From Adiantum capillus-veneris (lineage: Eukaryota; Streptophyta; Polypodiopsida; Polypodiales; Pteridaceae), in the NCBI GenBank assembly GCA_014529385.2, contig CM043953.1:78236872-78300871 (forward strand): a stretch of DNA of 64,000 nucleotides, read 5' to 3'. The notes under the pieces are model-generated. The model was not told the DNA's origin and made no database searches. It saw only the letters and a list, made by a program, of their open reading frames with translations. The translations under genes and the position numbers were made by a program. This document shows, one piece after another, positions 9,608 through 19,500 of the stretch. Position 1 is the first letter of the stretch. Every line of letters begins with the position of its first letter.

Positions 9608-11470
9608 AGCTTTCTAGGCTTATGTTCCTACTACAGGAGGTTCATCCGAAATTTTGCGGAGATTGCTTCTCCACTCCATGCAGTGCAAGGAAAAGGAGTT
9701 ACTTTCAAGTGGACAGCCAAGGAAATTTTAGCGTTTAAACACTTGAAAGAGAAGCTGACTTCAGATCCGGTAATCATTTTGCCAGATCTTTCGAAACCTT
9801 TTGTGGTTCTGTGTGATGCGTGTGGCCATAGTCTTGGTGCAGTTCTAATGCAGAATGACCGAGTAGTCGCATATGAGAGCATAATTCTTTTGAAGACTGA
9901 AAGGAACTTGCAAGTCTATGAGAAAGAATTGTTGGCAGTAATTCATGCTCTCACTAGTTGGAAACACTATCTGCTAGGGGCTGATTTTGTTGTCCAAACG
10001 GATCATCAAACCTTGCGATATTTTCTCACACAGACGAAGTTGTCTGAGAAGCACATGCGATGGACAAACATCTTGTCAATGTTCCATTTTCAGATTGTGC
10101 ATGTGCAAGGGAAAAAGAACGTGGTGGCTGATGCGTTGTCACGAAAGCCCCAAATTTCAGCAGTGTCAATTCCGTACCATTGTGAACTAGACGAAATGAA
10201 GACACAATATGCTGAAGATTCAGATTTTGCAAGGATCTATGACCAGCTTGTTGATGGGCAACATCATGAGCACTATATGCTTAAGAATGACTTTCTCATG
10301 ATGCATGGAAAGTTATGCGTTACTAAACAGTTATGGCCAAAGATTTTGATGGAAAGTCATGCTCCACCTTATGCTGGGCATCGTGGAATTGATGCGACAG
10401 TGAAAGGGGTTGAGGCATTCTTCTATTGGCAAGCTTTGCGTCAAGATGTTGATACGTTTGTAAGCTCATGCTTAGTTTGCCAAAAAGTCAAATTTGACAG
10501 GCAAAAGCAACCGGGATTGTTGCAGCCATTGCCGATCCTAGATAGGCCATGGGAAAGCATAGCAATGGACTTTATCTTTGATCTTCCAAGGACGCAAACA
10601 AGCAATGATGGGATTTGGACTATCATTTGTAGGTTCAGTAAGCAAGCCCGTTTCATTCATGTGAGGAAGAAGATAAAGCCAGAACACATGGTCAAGATAT
10701 TCATGAGCAATATCTTTAAATATCACGGGATGCCTCAGTCAATTGTCAGTGACAGGGATCCACGTATGACGAGTCTTTTCTGGAAGGCATTGTTTGAGAA
10801 CATGGGCACTACGCTAAAGTTCGCTTCTTCGTTTCATCCGCAAACTGATGGACAGTCAGAAGAGGCAAATTCTACTGTCTTGGACCTGCTCAAATGTTAT
10901 GTGTCAGAGCACAAGTCAACTTGGGAACACCATCTTCCATGGGTGGAATATGCTTACAATAACACTGTGCATACGTCAACAGGTAAGGCACCATTTGAGA
11001 TAGTGGAAGGAGGGAAGAAAGTCCTGCCCATTTTGCAGACTAAGGACAAGATATTTGAGGCAGACAAATACAGGAAGATAAAGTTTGCTCTTGAGAAGAC
11101 TCAGGCTAAGCAAAAGAAAGGTGCTGATTGTCACTGTCGTGAACTTGTATTTTCACTTGGTGATTGGGTGCTTTTGCGCTTTGAAAAGGCCAGGTTAAGG
11201 AAAAGGAAAGGCAAGGAACGTTTGTTTCCTAAGCTCAGTATGCGATATTATGGTCCTCTTCAGATTTCAGAAAAGATCAGCGATGTAGCTTACAGGTTAA
11301 AGCTACCAAAAGGTTGGAAAATACATAATGCTTTTCATGTCAGCCTTCTAAGACCCTTTGTTGGTAATGTGCCAGAGAATATGCTTGATGAGGAACAACC
11401 CGAAGTGGAAGAATTGGATGAGATCCTTGTTCCTGAACAGATATTGGCACATAAGGAAAGAAAGGTTTGA
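9608..11470 (+). pseudogene. RNase H and integrase (element D)
   Basis: One long frame after the TGA at 9605, starting with SFLGLCSYYRRFI. RNase H shows VLCDACGHSLGAVL, VYEKELLAVIHAL and HALTSWKHYLLG, followed by VVQTDHQTLRYF and DALSRKP. The integrase zinc-binding part has HAPPYAGHRGID and CLVCQKVK. The catalytic core shows MDFIFDLPRT, IVSDRDPRM and PQTDGQSEEAN, so the D-D-E residues are present. The C-terminal part (MRYYGPLQI, HNAFHVSLLRPF) is complete. This is the best-preserved part of the element. It ends at 11468-11470 by frameshift, not at the family's usual end. Confidence 0.9.
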
Positions 11471-11616
11471 GAAAAGTTGCAAGACGCTATTTGGTGAAAT
11501 TCAAGAACTATCCATCCTTGGATGCCAAATGGATGGAAGAGTCTGAATTGGTTGATTCACCTCAACTATTGCAATTGTATCTTGAAGCCTTTCAGATGGA
11601 ACCCACAGTAACTTGA
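11455..11616 (+). pseudogene. Chromodomain of element D (shifted frame)
   Basis: In another frame than the integrase, RRYLVKFKNYPSLDAKWMEE followed by LLQLYLEAFQ continues the polyprotein to a TGA at 11614. YLVKF..Y....AKW is the chromodomain core. A single-base shift near 11466 separates it from PEQILAHKERK upstream. Its presence makes element D a chromovirus like element A. Confidence 0.8.
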
Positions 11617-11924
11617 TGTAGCCTTTTTGGAGCAAGGCAAGAGCATGGTTCATGATGCTCAACAGAGTAGTTTAGCAATTGTATCTACTCTTTCCATACA
11701 GAATTTTGCTAGAGAAGTTTGTGCTTGAGAGTACACCAGAAGACTTCTATGCTTGATATATGTGTTGTAGCCAGGTTGGTGGGATTGTTTAATCGTCCAA
11801 CGCTACATTTCTGGAAGCATGTATATCTTGGATTCCCATCATAGAATATGTGTGATATCAGGAGATACCGCATGTATTATTGGCATGCAAGCGAGGTCGC
11901 TTGCAGTATTTCAAAGGTGGGGTG

Positions 11925-13246
11925 TGCCACTAGGAGGTGTATTTTTCCTGTTGCCTTCCGTAAATAAGTACTAGTTATTTTTATTTATATTTATTTTTAC
12001 TTGTTTTCCCCGGAACCGTTGAAAAGGTGCAAGTGGACATTGCATGGCCAGTGTGAAACGGCTGCGGCCGAATAGGTTTCTCACATCAGGATTCTGGGTC
12101 GGTCAGTCTAGGACTGGTCAGGCCAGTTAGCACTGAATTCTGATGAGTATGGAAGCCTGTGTGCGCCAAGTGAAGTCTGGGCCACTCGGAAAGTCACTTA
12201 TAACTTTATAAATCAGCGGGAACTAGGGAATTAACTGAAAGGGGTAAACTAGACACTTGGCAGGAGGAGAGCAGCCTACAGGACACCTCAGCAAGAGGAG
12301 GCGCCCATTTGAGGCTGGGGGCTGATTTTTTACTCATAAGTGACCTACAGTGTGTGTGTGAGTAGTGGGTGCAGGTCTACAACTTTAATGGAAAGCTTGC
12401 CTTCTCCTTTGTCTCATGTAGCGCGATGATTTGCTCTCGTGCATCTCTCTCTCCCCTTTGGCACATATGGTAATGCCCCACTAGCTGGGCTACTCAGATG
12501 AACATGTACAGTTTTGGGGGTTTATGTGCATTTGCCAAGGCAAGAGCCTTCTGAATAGGAACCGGATTAGCTAATTGCTCATCCCCCACAGGTACGCACA
12601 GTTCCATCACGAAAGATTGCGAGTTTGGAGAGTTTTCTCGCGTGAAAACTCGTCCAATTCACAGGGGAACTGTCCCATTGTGTGCGGGAGCCCTTGGGAC
12701 TCGCGCAGGCGTGTTCGCTCCGCTAAGAACGATCCGAAACAGGGAATTACAGCCTGCTGTGTTTTTTTGCAGGTTTAGGGTTTCGCACCTAAATTGCAAG
12801 GGAACATCGGGGGAGCCTCGTGAGAGCCTTGGGATGCGTGTACAGGCTTTTGGGCACCCGGCAGTGAAAAACAGAGAATTACAGCCCGCTGAATTTCTGT
12901 GACAGCTCACCAGAAAGCTTCTAGATAGCGAGGGAATCCGTCCTAGACAGGTGCTTTTGCGTCATTATGCTGCAGAAATCAAGTCGAAAACCTACGTTTT
13001 CAGCCCTCGCCAGGTTTGGACAGCTTTGTGAAAGCTTGTGCTAAGTGGTTGGATCGTCTACCTTAATTTGAATAAAGAAATACTGAAAGGGGCGCCAATC
13101 TTTGGGGCCTACAGTTTGTCGGTCTCGTGTGCGCAGTGACATTCTAGTCGCTGGATGCAACTGTGTTCTCTTCCCTTCTCATTGCTCTGTGTAGTTAACA
13201 GGTAATTCAAATAGTACCCCCCTCTACGTTGTATAGGCCGGTTATA
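11925..13246 (+). mobile_element. 3' LTR of element D
   Basis: 1322 bp copy of the 5' LTR, from TGCCACTAGG to GGCCGGTTATA, preceded by the purine-rich AAAGGTGGGG (about 11914-11922). The two LTRs differ at a few percent of positions by eye. Most differences lie in the first 400 bp, while a stretch of over 150 bp around 12740-12930 is identical to 7030-7220. That indicates an old but not ancient insertion. Confidence 0.92.
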
Positions 13247-13251
13247 GTTGT
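13247..13251. repeat. Target site duplication, right copy (GTTGT)
   Basis: It matches 6210-6214. LINE coding sequence resumes right after it (TCAAAGCCCTCTCTGAACAAG). Confidence 0.9.
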
Positions 13252-13550
13252 TCAAAGCCCTCTCTGAACAAGCAGTGGAAGCAGCCTTGTATCTCATAAT
13301 AGATTGGGCAGAGGCATGTGTAGTGCAACTCTGTCTCTGGCTCCATGTGACATAGGGGGCATGTCCTGGCCTCTAGTGGCACTCCGTTGTATCTCCCAGT
13401 CTCGACACGAAGCTGGTGTGAAGATGTCGTATCTGGATTTTGGCCAATAGCACATCGTATCCCATGAGACAAGTGGGTGTCCATGTATCCGGGTCTCATC
13501 ACAAAGCTTTCCTCTTTAAGCTGGAGAAGATTCTCTCTATAGAAAGCCAT
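13252..13550 (-). pseudogene. LINE 1 C-terminal zinc-knuckle region
   Basis: The minus-strand frame contains CPLCHMEPETELHYTCLC, a CxxC-H-C motif typical of the C-terminus of LINE ORF2, followed by YYEIQGCFHCLFREGF. Closely related copies lie at 34230-34622 and 35100-35384. It is in a different frame from the RT because of intervening indels and was cut on its 3' side by the chromovirus. Confidence 0.82.
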
Positions 13551-13772
13551 CTTCGTGCCCAGCTCTTGTGCCGTCTGTGTCCATGCCCTCTTGGTGTCTA
13601 GCTGAGTGAGGTCCTGGTGATCTCGGATTGTCTAATAGTGAGAGAGGGTGCATCCAATGAGTACTGGAAGGGGGGCAATCTGTCCATGCTGAACCCATGT
13701 GCTTGAAACCATGATGTCATCTCCCCATACCAGCATGCTGTATCTCCCTGCATGGCTAACTGGTGAGAGGAC

Positions 13773-15185
13773 TCAAGGCGGGCATCTCTCTCTTTGGGAA
13801 GGTCCCACTGGTGGTGTATAAAGGAGACTGATCTGGTGAGCTCCTGTAGTGGGGGCAGCTAGCACTACTCGGATAATGTCACCTGGTACTGAAGCCTTGG
13901 TTCTAATAAGCCGCGAGATCGTAGAGACCAGAGGCTTCTCCATGTCCCCCCATCCATCAATGCAACCCAACCTCCCATGATGGTCCAATGAAGCTCCCTG
14001 TATCTCAGCACCATAGAGCAATGCGGAAGCCACCAAAGTGTCAAAGAGCCAGAGCTTTGTCCGAGGTTCCTGAAACTGAACTTGTGAGCATGTCCTCTCC
14101 AATTTGCCCAATGCTGCATACGCTATGGTCAGTCTACTCTCCTCAAATGAAAATGTTGGTCCACTAAAGACCACCACCCCAAGGCAAGTGTAAGCATCTG
14201 TGTACTCCACTGTCTCCTGGCCGTATGTGAATGCCGGTGCTGACTTCCTGATCCACTGTGGGGTGGTATTGAACACCATAACCTTGGTTTTACCAAGGTT
14301 GACAAACAAACCACTTTCATGGGCAAACCTATGCAAAGCATCCGAGTGACGTTGCATCCCCTCTGGAGAGTCGGAGATCAACACAATATCGTCAGCATAT
14401 AACAAAAGCCGAATCCATGTCCCTGCCAGCTGTGCACCTCTATCACTATCTCTCTCAAATATAGTCAGAAACCTCATCCACATACATCCTAAATAGAGTA
14501 GGAAAGAGCGGGCAGCCTGCTTCACTCCGATAGTGGAGTGAACTAATGTAGATAGCCTCTCTGAAGTGCGTAAATGCCCCACTACTGACTTGTATAATGC
14601 CATGATCCCCCAGATCAGCTCTGTGGGTACTCCTATCTCCTGTAGTCTGCGCATCAATCTAGCTTTGGGTACTGTGTCCACAAAGCTACAATAGATCCGT
14701 CTCCTATGTGATCTGCCCTCCTCAATAATGGCCTTGAGTGTCAGGATGTGGTCAAGAGTAGAGAAACCTCTCCTGAACCTTGCCTGCCCGGCTGCGCGTA
14801 TACCCTCCCTCTCTGCCCATCTACTCAGCTGCTGCTCAAGAATGGATGCGCACAACCGTGCCAATGTGTGTCCAATCATGATAGTTCGATAATTCCCAAG
14901 CTCCATAGGGTCTCTTGACTTGAAGATGGGTACAATAGTAGATAAGCTCCAAGTATCAGGCAAGCCCTCACACATGGCACGGTTGAACGTAACTACTCGA
15001 AGCTCTGCGAGCAGATTCCTCGCATGTTTTAAATGCTCAGCCACTATGCCATCATGATCATATGTTCTTGCTGTCCTCATCCTATCAATGGCCTTCTTCA
15101 CCATCTGAGGAGTGAAAAAAGCACATGTGTGTGGGCATGGATCGGGGGGGTCAGGAAGGGGGGGCTCTCTAGGAACTGTGTACAA
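13773..15185 (-). pseudogene. LINE 1 reverse transcriptase
   Basis: A 470-codon open frame with non-LTR RT features: GLPDTWSLSTIVPIFKS, GNYRTIMIGHTLARL, GQARFRRGFSTLDHIL, and the catalytic LLLYADDIVLISDS, then GLFVNLGKTKVMVF. Motif A is damaged: it reads CSFVDTVPKARL, whereas the LINE at 53716 has CCFVDFKKAFDMVPR, so about seven residues are deleted across the first catalytic Asp. Motif B is also scrambled (GVKQAARSFLLYL against GVKQGCPLSPTLF), probably by paired frameshifts. The open frame is long, but the enzyme cannot be functional. Confidence 0.88.
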
Positions 15186-15278
15186 AGATGATGCGTATTG
15201 GCCCCAGGCCTCTATAGAGGTAATGACAGGGGGTGGGGAGTGCTCATGAAAGAGTCGCCATGCCTCACGGTAGAGAGA

Positions 15279-15309
15279 AGACGAAGAAGAAGAAGAAGAA
15301 GAAGAAGAG
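15279..15309. repeat. (GAA)n microsatellite
   Basis: GAAGAAGAAG repeats followed by GAGAATTTTAACGAG. Similar GAA/AAG-rich tracts next to a TTTTTAA-CG segment border LINE 3' ends at 33640 and 35625, so this may be a LINE tail. Confidence 0.7.
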
Positions 15310-15319
15310 AATTTTAACG

Positions 15320-15900
15320 AGAGTTTTCTGCCAGTTTTGGTCCTGCATCTGGACCCTCCGGATCAGCCGTAGGATATGCTTTTTCATGTGGATGATAGCA
15401 CATGCTCGATTGCCTGTAGGCACTTGGTCTACAGTCATTGGTCATAATCCAACTTGTCAAAGATGCGAGTCTTTACAGTTTAAGGCACTGTTTCTGGGTT
15501 TGTCCATATGTGCAGCCAGTGTGGATGGCAGTTTGTTGTTTGTTGATTAGAGTGGGCATCCATAATGGGTTTGTGACGTGGGGGGACAGCTGCATGGGTT
15601 TTCAATTTCCGGGGTCACACCCCTTTTTTCAAGGCTTGCCGACGGATCCAGTCTTCTTACTTACTCCCTTAGGCTATAGACCAAGTACTCTATAGATGAT
15701 ACCAGATGCAGGTCATGAGTTGGATTATTACCACCGAGACACAGTTTTCACCACGATATGCAGCATCATGCTTTGGACCATGTGGAAGGCTCGCTGTGCC
15801 CCACATTCTGGGCTCTCAATCCTCCCCTACGTCCACCGTTTTGACAGCCATTTGGACAGAGCTGCTGCATACTCTTCGTAGTCAGTGGGATTCTTCAGCT
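15320..15900 (+). pseudogene. LINE 3' fragment with zf-RVT domain
   Basis: A plus-strand fragment of the C-terminal part of a plant L1-type LINE. It reads FWSCIWTLRI, FFMWMIAHARLP and PTCQRCE in one frame, then HCFWVCPYVQPVW in the next. That is the zf-RVT pattern of a basic stretch, cysteines, and a closing H..F..C....VW. Near 15740 TICSIMLWTMWKAR matches the common LW.IWK.RN segment that follows. Frameshifts break it. It belongs to a different LINE group from the minus-strand copies. Confidence 0.65.
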
Positions 15901-16251
15901 GGCTCCTCCAGGGAAGTGGAGCAGCATCGATGCGTCTTTCTTCACATATGGGCGAGATCGTCAGTTCTTTTCCATCAAGACCATGTCCACATCACATGGC
16001 ATTATGCACCGCCACAGTGGTTCCTTTTACATAGGCTACCTTGATGTATATATAGTTCACACCTTGTTAGCCCACTTTTCTACTTCCTCTGGTGATACGC
16101 CATTGTGCATCTTCAAAGGTCTCTTATGTACACAGAATACAGCCCCTTTTCTTGCCCAAATAGGGGGGAGGAGGGGGGGAGGGAGGGAGAGAGTGCTTTT
16201 CTGGATGCTTACAGATTTTGATTCCCATAAGAACAATCACTGATTTTGCAG

Positions 16252-16299
16252 ATATTAAGGTATCAGGTAGTTGCTATGGCATTTAAGTCTTAAGAGTCC
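16252..16299 (+). other. PRP40C: 5' UTR part of a PRP40C exon
   Basis: A pyrimidine-rich stretch ending TGATTTTGCAG (16241-16251) looks like a splice acceptor, so the first coding exon probably starts at 16252 with 48 nt of leader. An in-frame TAA at 16291-16293 blocks upstream extension. Upstream non-coding exons and the promoter were not found and may lie beyond the LINE and chromovirus to the left. Confidence 0.55.
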
Positions 16300-16575
16300 A
16301 TGAATGCGGCTTTTCCAAACGAAATGGCAACTCAGGCATGGCAACCCCAATCAGTGCAGCCTGCTACGCCTGGACAGACATCAATGGCAGGGCCCCAAGG
16401 ACAATGGCAACCTTCCACATCGGCAACTCAAAGCCAGGGAATGTCAGCCCCTCTTTACAATAATGCTTCAAGCTTGCCACCTTCACCTTCTGATGCAGTA
16501 CCTCAGTTTAGAGCATCTAATCAAGCTAACCCAGATTCTTTAAGTTCTCCTCAGCCTCAGCAATCTTCAACTCCA
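16300..16575 (+). CDS. PRP40C: PRP40C coding exon 1 (residues 1-92)
   Basis: Starts MNAAFPNEMATQAWQPQSVQ and is rich in Q, P, S and T with no folded domain. The donor is CCA|GTAAGT at 16576. Intron 1 is 120 nt and contains an in-frame TAA at 16672, so retaining it would truncate the protein. Confidence 0.88.
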
Positions 16576-19500
16576 GTAAGTCCAAAGCTTGTATTTTCAC
16601 ACAAGTCTTGTGTTGCGTTTGGTAATATAGCATTTGGTGATGCTGCTTGGTCTAGTAATGAGGTAATAACTTAAGTTGCGGATGCTTTTTTGCAGCCTGT
16701 TGGAGCAAGCTTACCACAGGGGAGTGCCATTGCTACTTCTATTGGTATACCTGGATATATACCTCAGGCACCCTCTTTTGCTGGGCCGAGATGGCCACCA
16801 CCGTCCCCTGCTCATAATTCCCAGACAGGAGCTCCAGCCTCTGTCTCACAAACAGGACTGTCTGCTCCAAATTCTCAGATCAATTCAGTGCCTCAACTTG
16901 CAATGTTAAGCACTCCCCAGGGGCTTGCAGTGCCTCCTGTGATTCAACCTCCGTCAGGGGCACCCTGGCATCCTCATCGTCCGCCTTCTTCTGGACTGCC
17001 TGCTGTTTCAGGGCCTTCTTCCTCTCCTAGCACTTCAGCCTCACAAGAGTCCTCTACAGGCAAGGTGCCTACAGCTCCACTTGGTGCACCGAGCTTAACT
17101 GCAACCCCTGTTGCTACACAAGCAAGTTCTTCTGGATTGGCTGTCCCCTCTGTAGCATTAGGACCTTCATTGCCAGCACCGTCAGCACCTCCAGGGTTGG
17201 CTCCAGTCTCTGTATCTCAGGTGCCAGTGAATGTGTCAGGTCAGCCTACAACACCGGGACTTCCTGGAGTACCACATCCTGCTGCCGTATCATCATCTAT
17301 GCCAAGTGTTTCTGTATTGCCAGGTCCTTCTGGGACTCTTGCTCCATCTGAGTCATTGGCACCTTCTTCTTCTCCTGGAGTTGCAAGCATGACACCTGCA
17401 GGGACATCAAGTTCTACAAGCTTACTTATATTTCCTACCATAGGCTCAGCACTGCCTGGACCTCCAGGAGTTTCTGTGCATGTATCAGGCGCGAGGCCAT
17501 CCTTGACCATTCCTGCTTCTACAGGGGCGCCATGTGCTGGAATCATGGTAGTCCAACAGCAACAATACGTGCCATATTTAAGTGTGCCTCCAGTCCCTCC
17601 AATGTTGCCATGGGCCCAGGGGCAGCCTCGGCCTTTTCCTCCCTATATCAATGTTCCAAATCCATTTTTGCCCCCAGTACGTCCTGTAGTTCCCACTATA
17701 ACAGGCAACACCATGGGCAAGGTATCTTCAGACATTACTGCCCCATTGGCTCCGCCCGGAGAGCAAGCACCAACTGGTAAAGCGTCAACTGCTGAAGGAG
17801 ATAAGGTACTTTCGGTATCCTCTTTATCAGGCCAAGTTGTTAATGGACAGGCTACAACAAATGCAAGCAATATGATATCTATCACCAGCTCAATTGTCAC
17901 CGAATCTGCCTTAGGAAGTGAAGTATCTGCAAAAGTAGTGGAGGTCGCTGATGTTTGGACGGCTCACAGGACCCAAGAGGGTATCATCTATTATTACAAC
18001 TCAGTTACCGGGCAATCTACTTATGACCAGCCTCTTGGGTTTCAAGGAGAGGTACACACATACTGTAACTTTGACTTGAGAATGTTACAAAGCAATCTGA
18101 TGCTTCTATCTGTTTTTCCTATAAAGTCCTATGTCAGCTGATTTCTTCAAACAGTAATAACTCACAACTCAGTGTGCGTGTGTGTGTGTTGCATATTTAT
18201 CTTTGATTACAGAGTTTAATGCTTTTCAATGTCATATCCTTTGTAGGTGGACAAGGTGGCTGCGCAGCCAACTCCAGTTTCATGGTATGGCTAATGACAT
18301 TTGTGTAACTACAAAGGGCAGTTGAGGATAATGTCCGTAACTCTCCCCTATTGTTTTTTGAATGAGTGACTTCATTTCGTTAAGAGATAAGAAATATGTT
18401 TTTGTTGTGCTATGGTTATCTGGTTTTTAAAAAGCTTTGGTGATGGTAATATCGTCTTCATTGCATTTCAACTTGGGTTTGTCTATGCCTTTCCTTTTGG
18501 AACTGTTGGTTGTACATTTCTATTGTTACCAGAGCAATGAACATGCAGACATGAAGAGTGACATACGTATTATTCCATAATACAATCACAACCTTTTTCT
18601 CATTTAGAATTTCAAAAACTTATTCTATTAAGGAGGTTATGATTTTAAGCAATGAACATATTTTGACGGAACAAGGTTGGACATGCCTACTGTTGGACAT
18701 ATTTATTTTTTTTCTCTTTGGATGTCACAAACTGTTGACGTGTCAAGTCATTGAAGACCCAGAGGGTTAGGACCCTGTGAACCTAACCTAGCCAACCTGT
18801 AGATCCTGGTTGAAGGGCCCAAACCCTAGCCGAAGCAGCAGCAGAAGAAGAAGTCCTTACCAACTTACAGGTTCCGCCGAGTGGCCCAAAATATCAATGG
18901 GTTAGGATTGATAATCGTAACCCCCAACCCAACATACAGTAACCGACCGAGGGCCCTGAATTATTAAAGAAAGCGCGCGCGCGCACACACTACCAATTTG
19001 TGTAGATGATGATGATGTAGCAGGCTGTACAGACATTTCCGCGTTTTGCGCTGACAGTTGACGACGTGGCAGCGCTGTATGAACAGCCCACAGGGGCTTT
19101 ATTTTGGACATCCAGCTTTTAGACTTACTGCTTTTCATGTAATCAGCTAAGGGCCTTTAAATATGTGCTGTGGGCTTTCTCGCTCTCTCTCTCTCTCTCT
19201 CTGGCATTCTATTGCATGGAGAAGCATAGCAGAGAGCCACACAATTGTACCCTGTTGAAGCAATATAAAGAAATCCGAAAGGCGTGCCATTGTCTGGGGC
19301 CATTGCAGTCTGGGAGTGGAACTCCGCCACTCAGTGTCTCTTGTGGATTCCCTCTTTTGTTCTGCTTAGTTTTTTCGAAGTGCTAAATGTCTATTCCAGT
19401 GTGTTCTTTCAGTTGGCATGTGGTGCCCGTCCTGCATCAATGGTATCAAAGCTTCAATCGTGTGCTTTTTTGAAAGCATACCGGTCCTCCCAAGAACAGA

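Larger units (their letters stand above)
6215..13246 (+). mobile_element. Complete Ty3/gypsy chromovirus (element D) with TSD
   Basis: A 7.0 kb element bounded by two long LTRs (6215-7551 and 11925-13246) and GTTGT target duplications. Between them are gag remnants, the protease C-terminus, RT, RNase H, integrase and a chromodomain. It split a minus-strand LINE: LINE sequence ends at 6209 and resumes at 13252. Pol carries a frameshift near 9272, a stop at 9605, a frameshift near 11466 and an Asn in the RT active site, and gag and protease are internally deleted, so it is not autonomous now. A related, more diverged LTR stands alone at 23651-25120. Confidence 0.93.
13252..15275 (-). mobile_element. 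LINE 1, 5'-truncated, minus strand
   Basis: A non-LTR retrotransposon on the minus strand, with a reverse transcriptase followed by a C-terminal cysteine/histidine motif. Its last part continues at 6165-6209 beyond the inserted chromovirus. The endonuclease and ORF1 are missing, so the copy is truncated at its 5' end, near 15275. A (GAA)n tract at 15279-15309 borders it. Confidence 0.88.
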
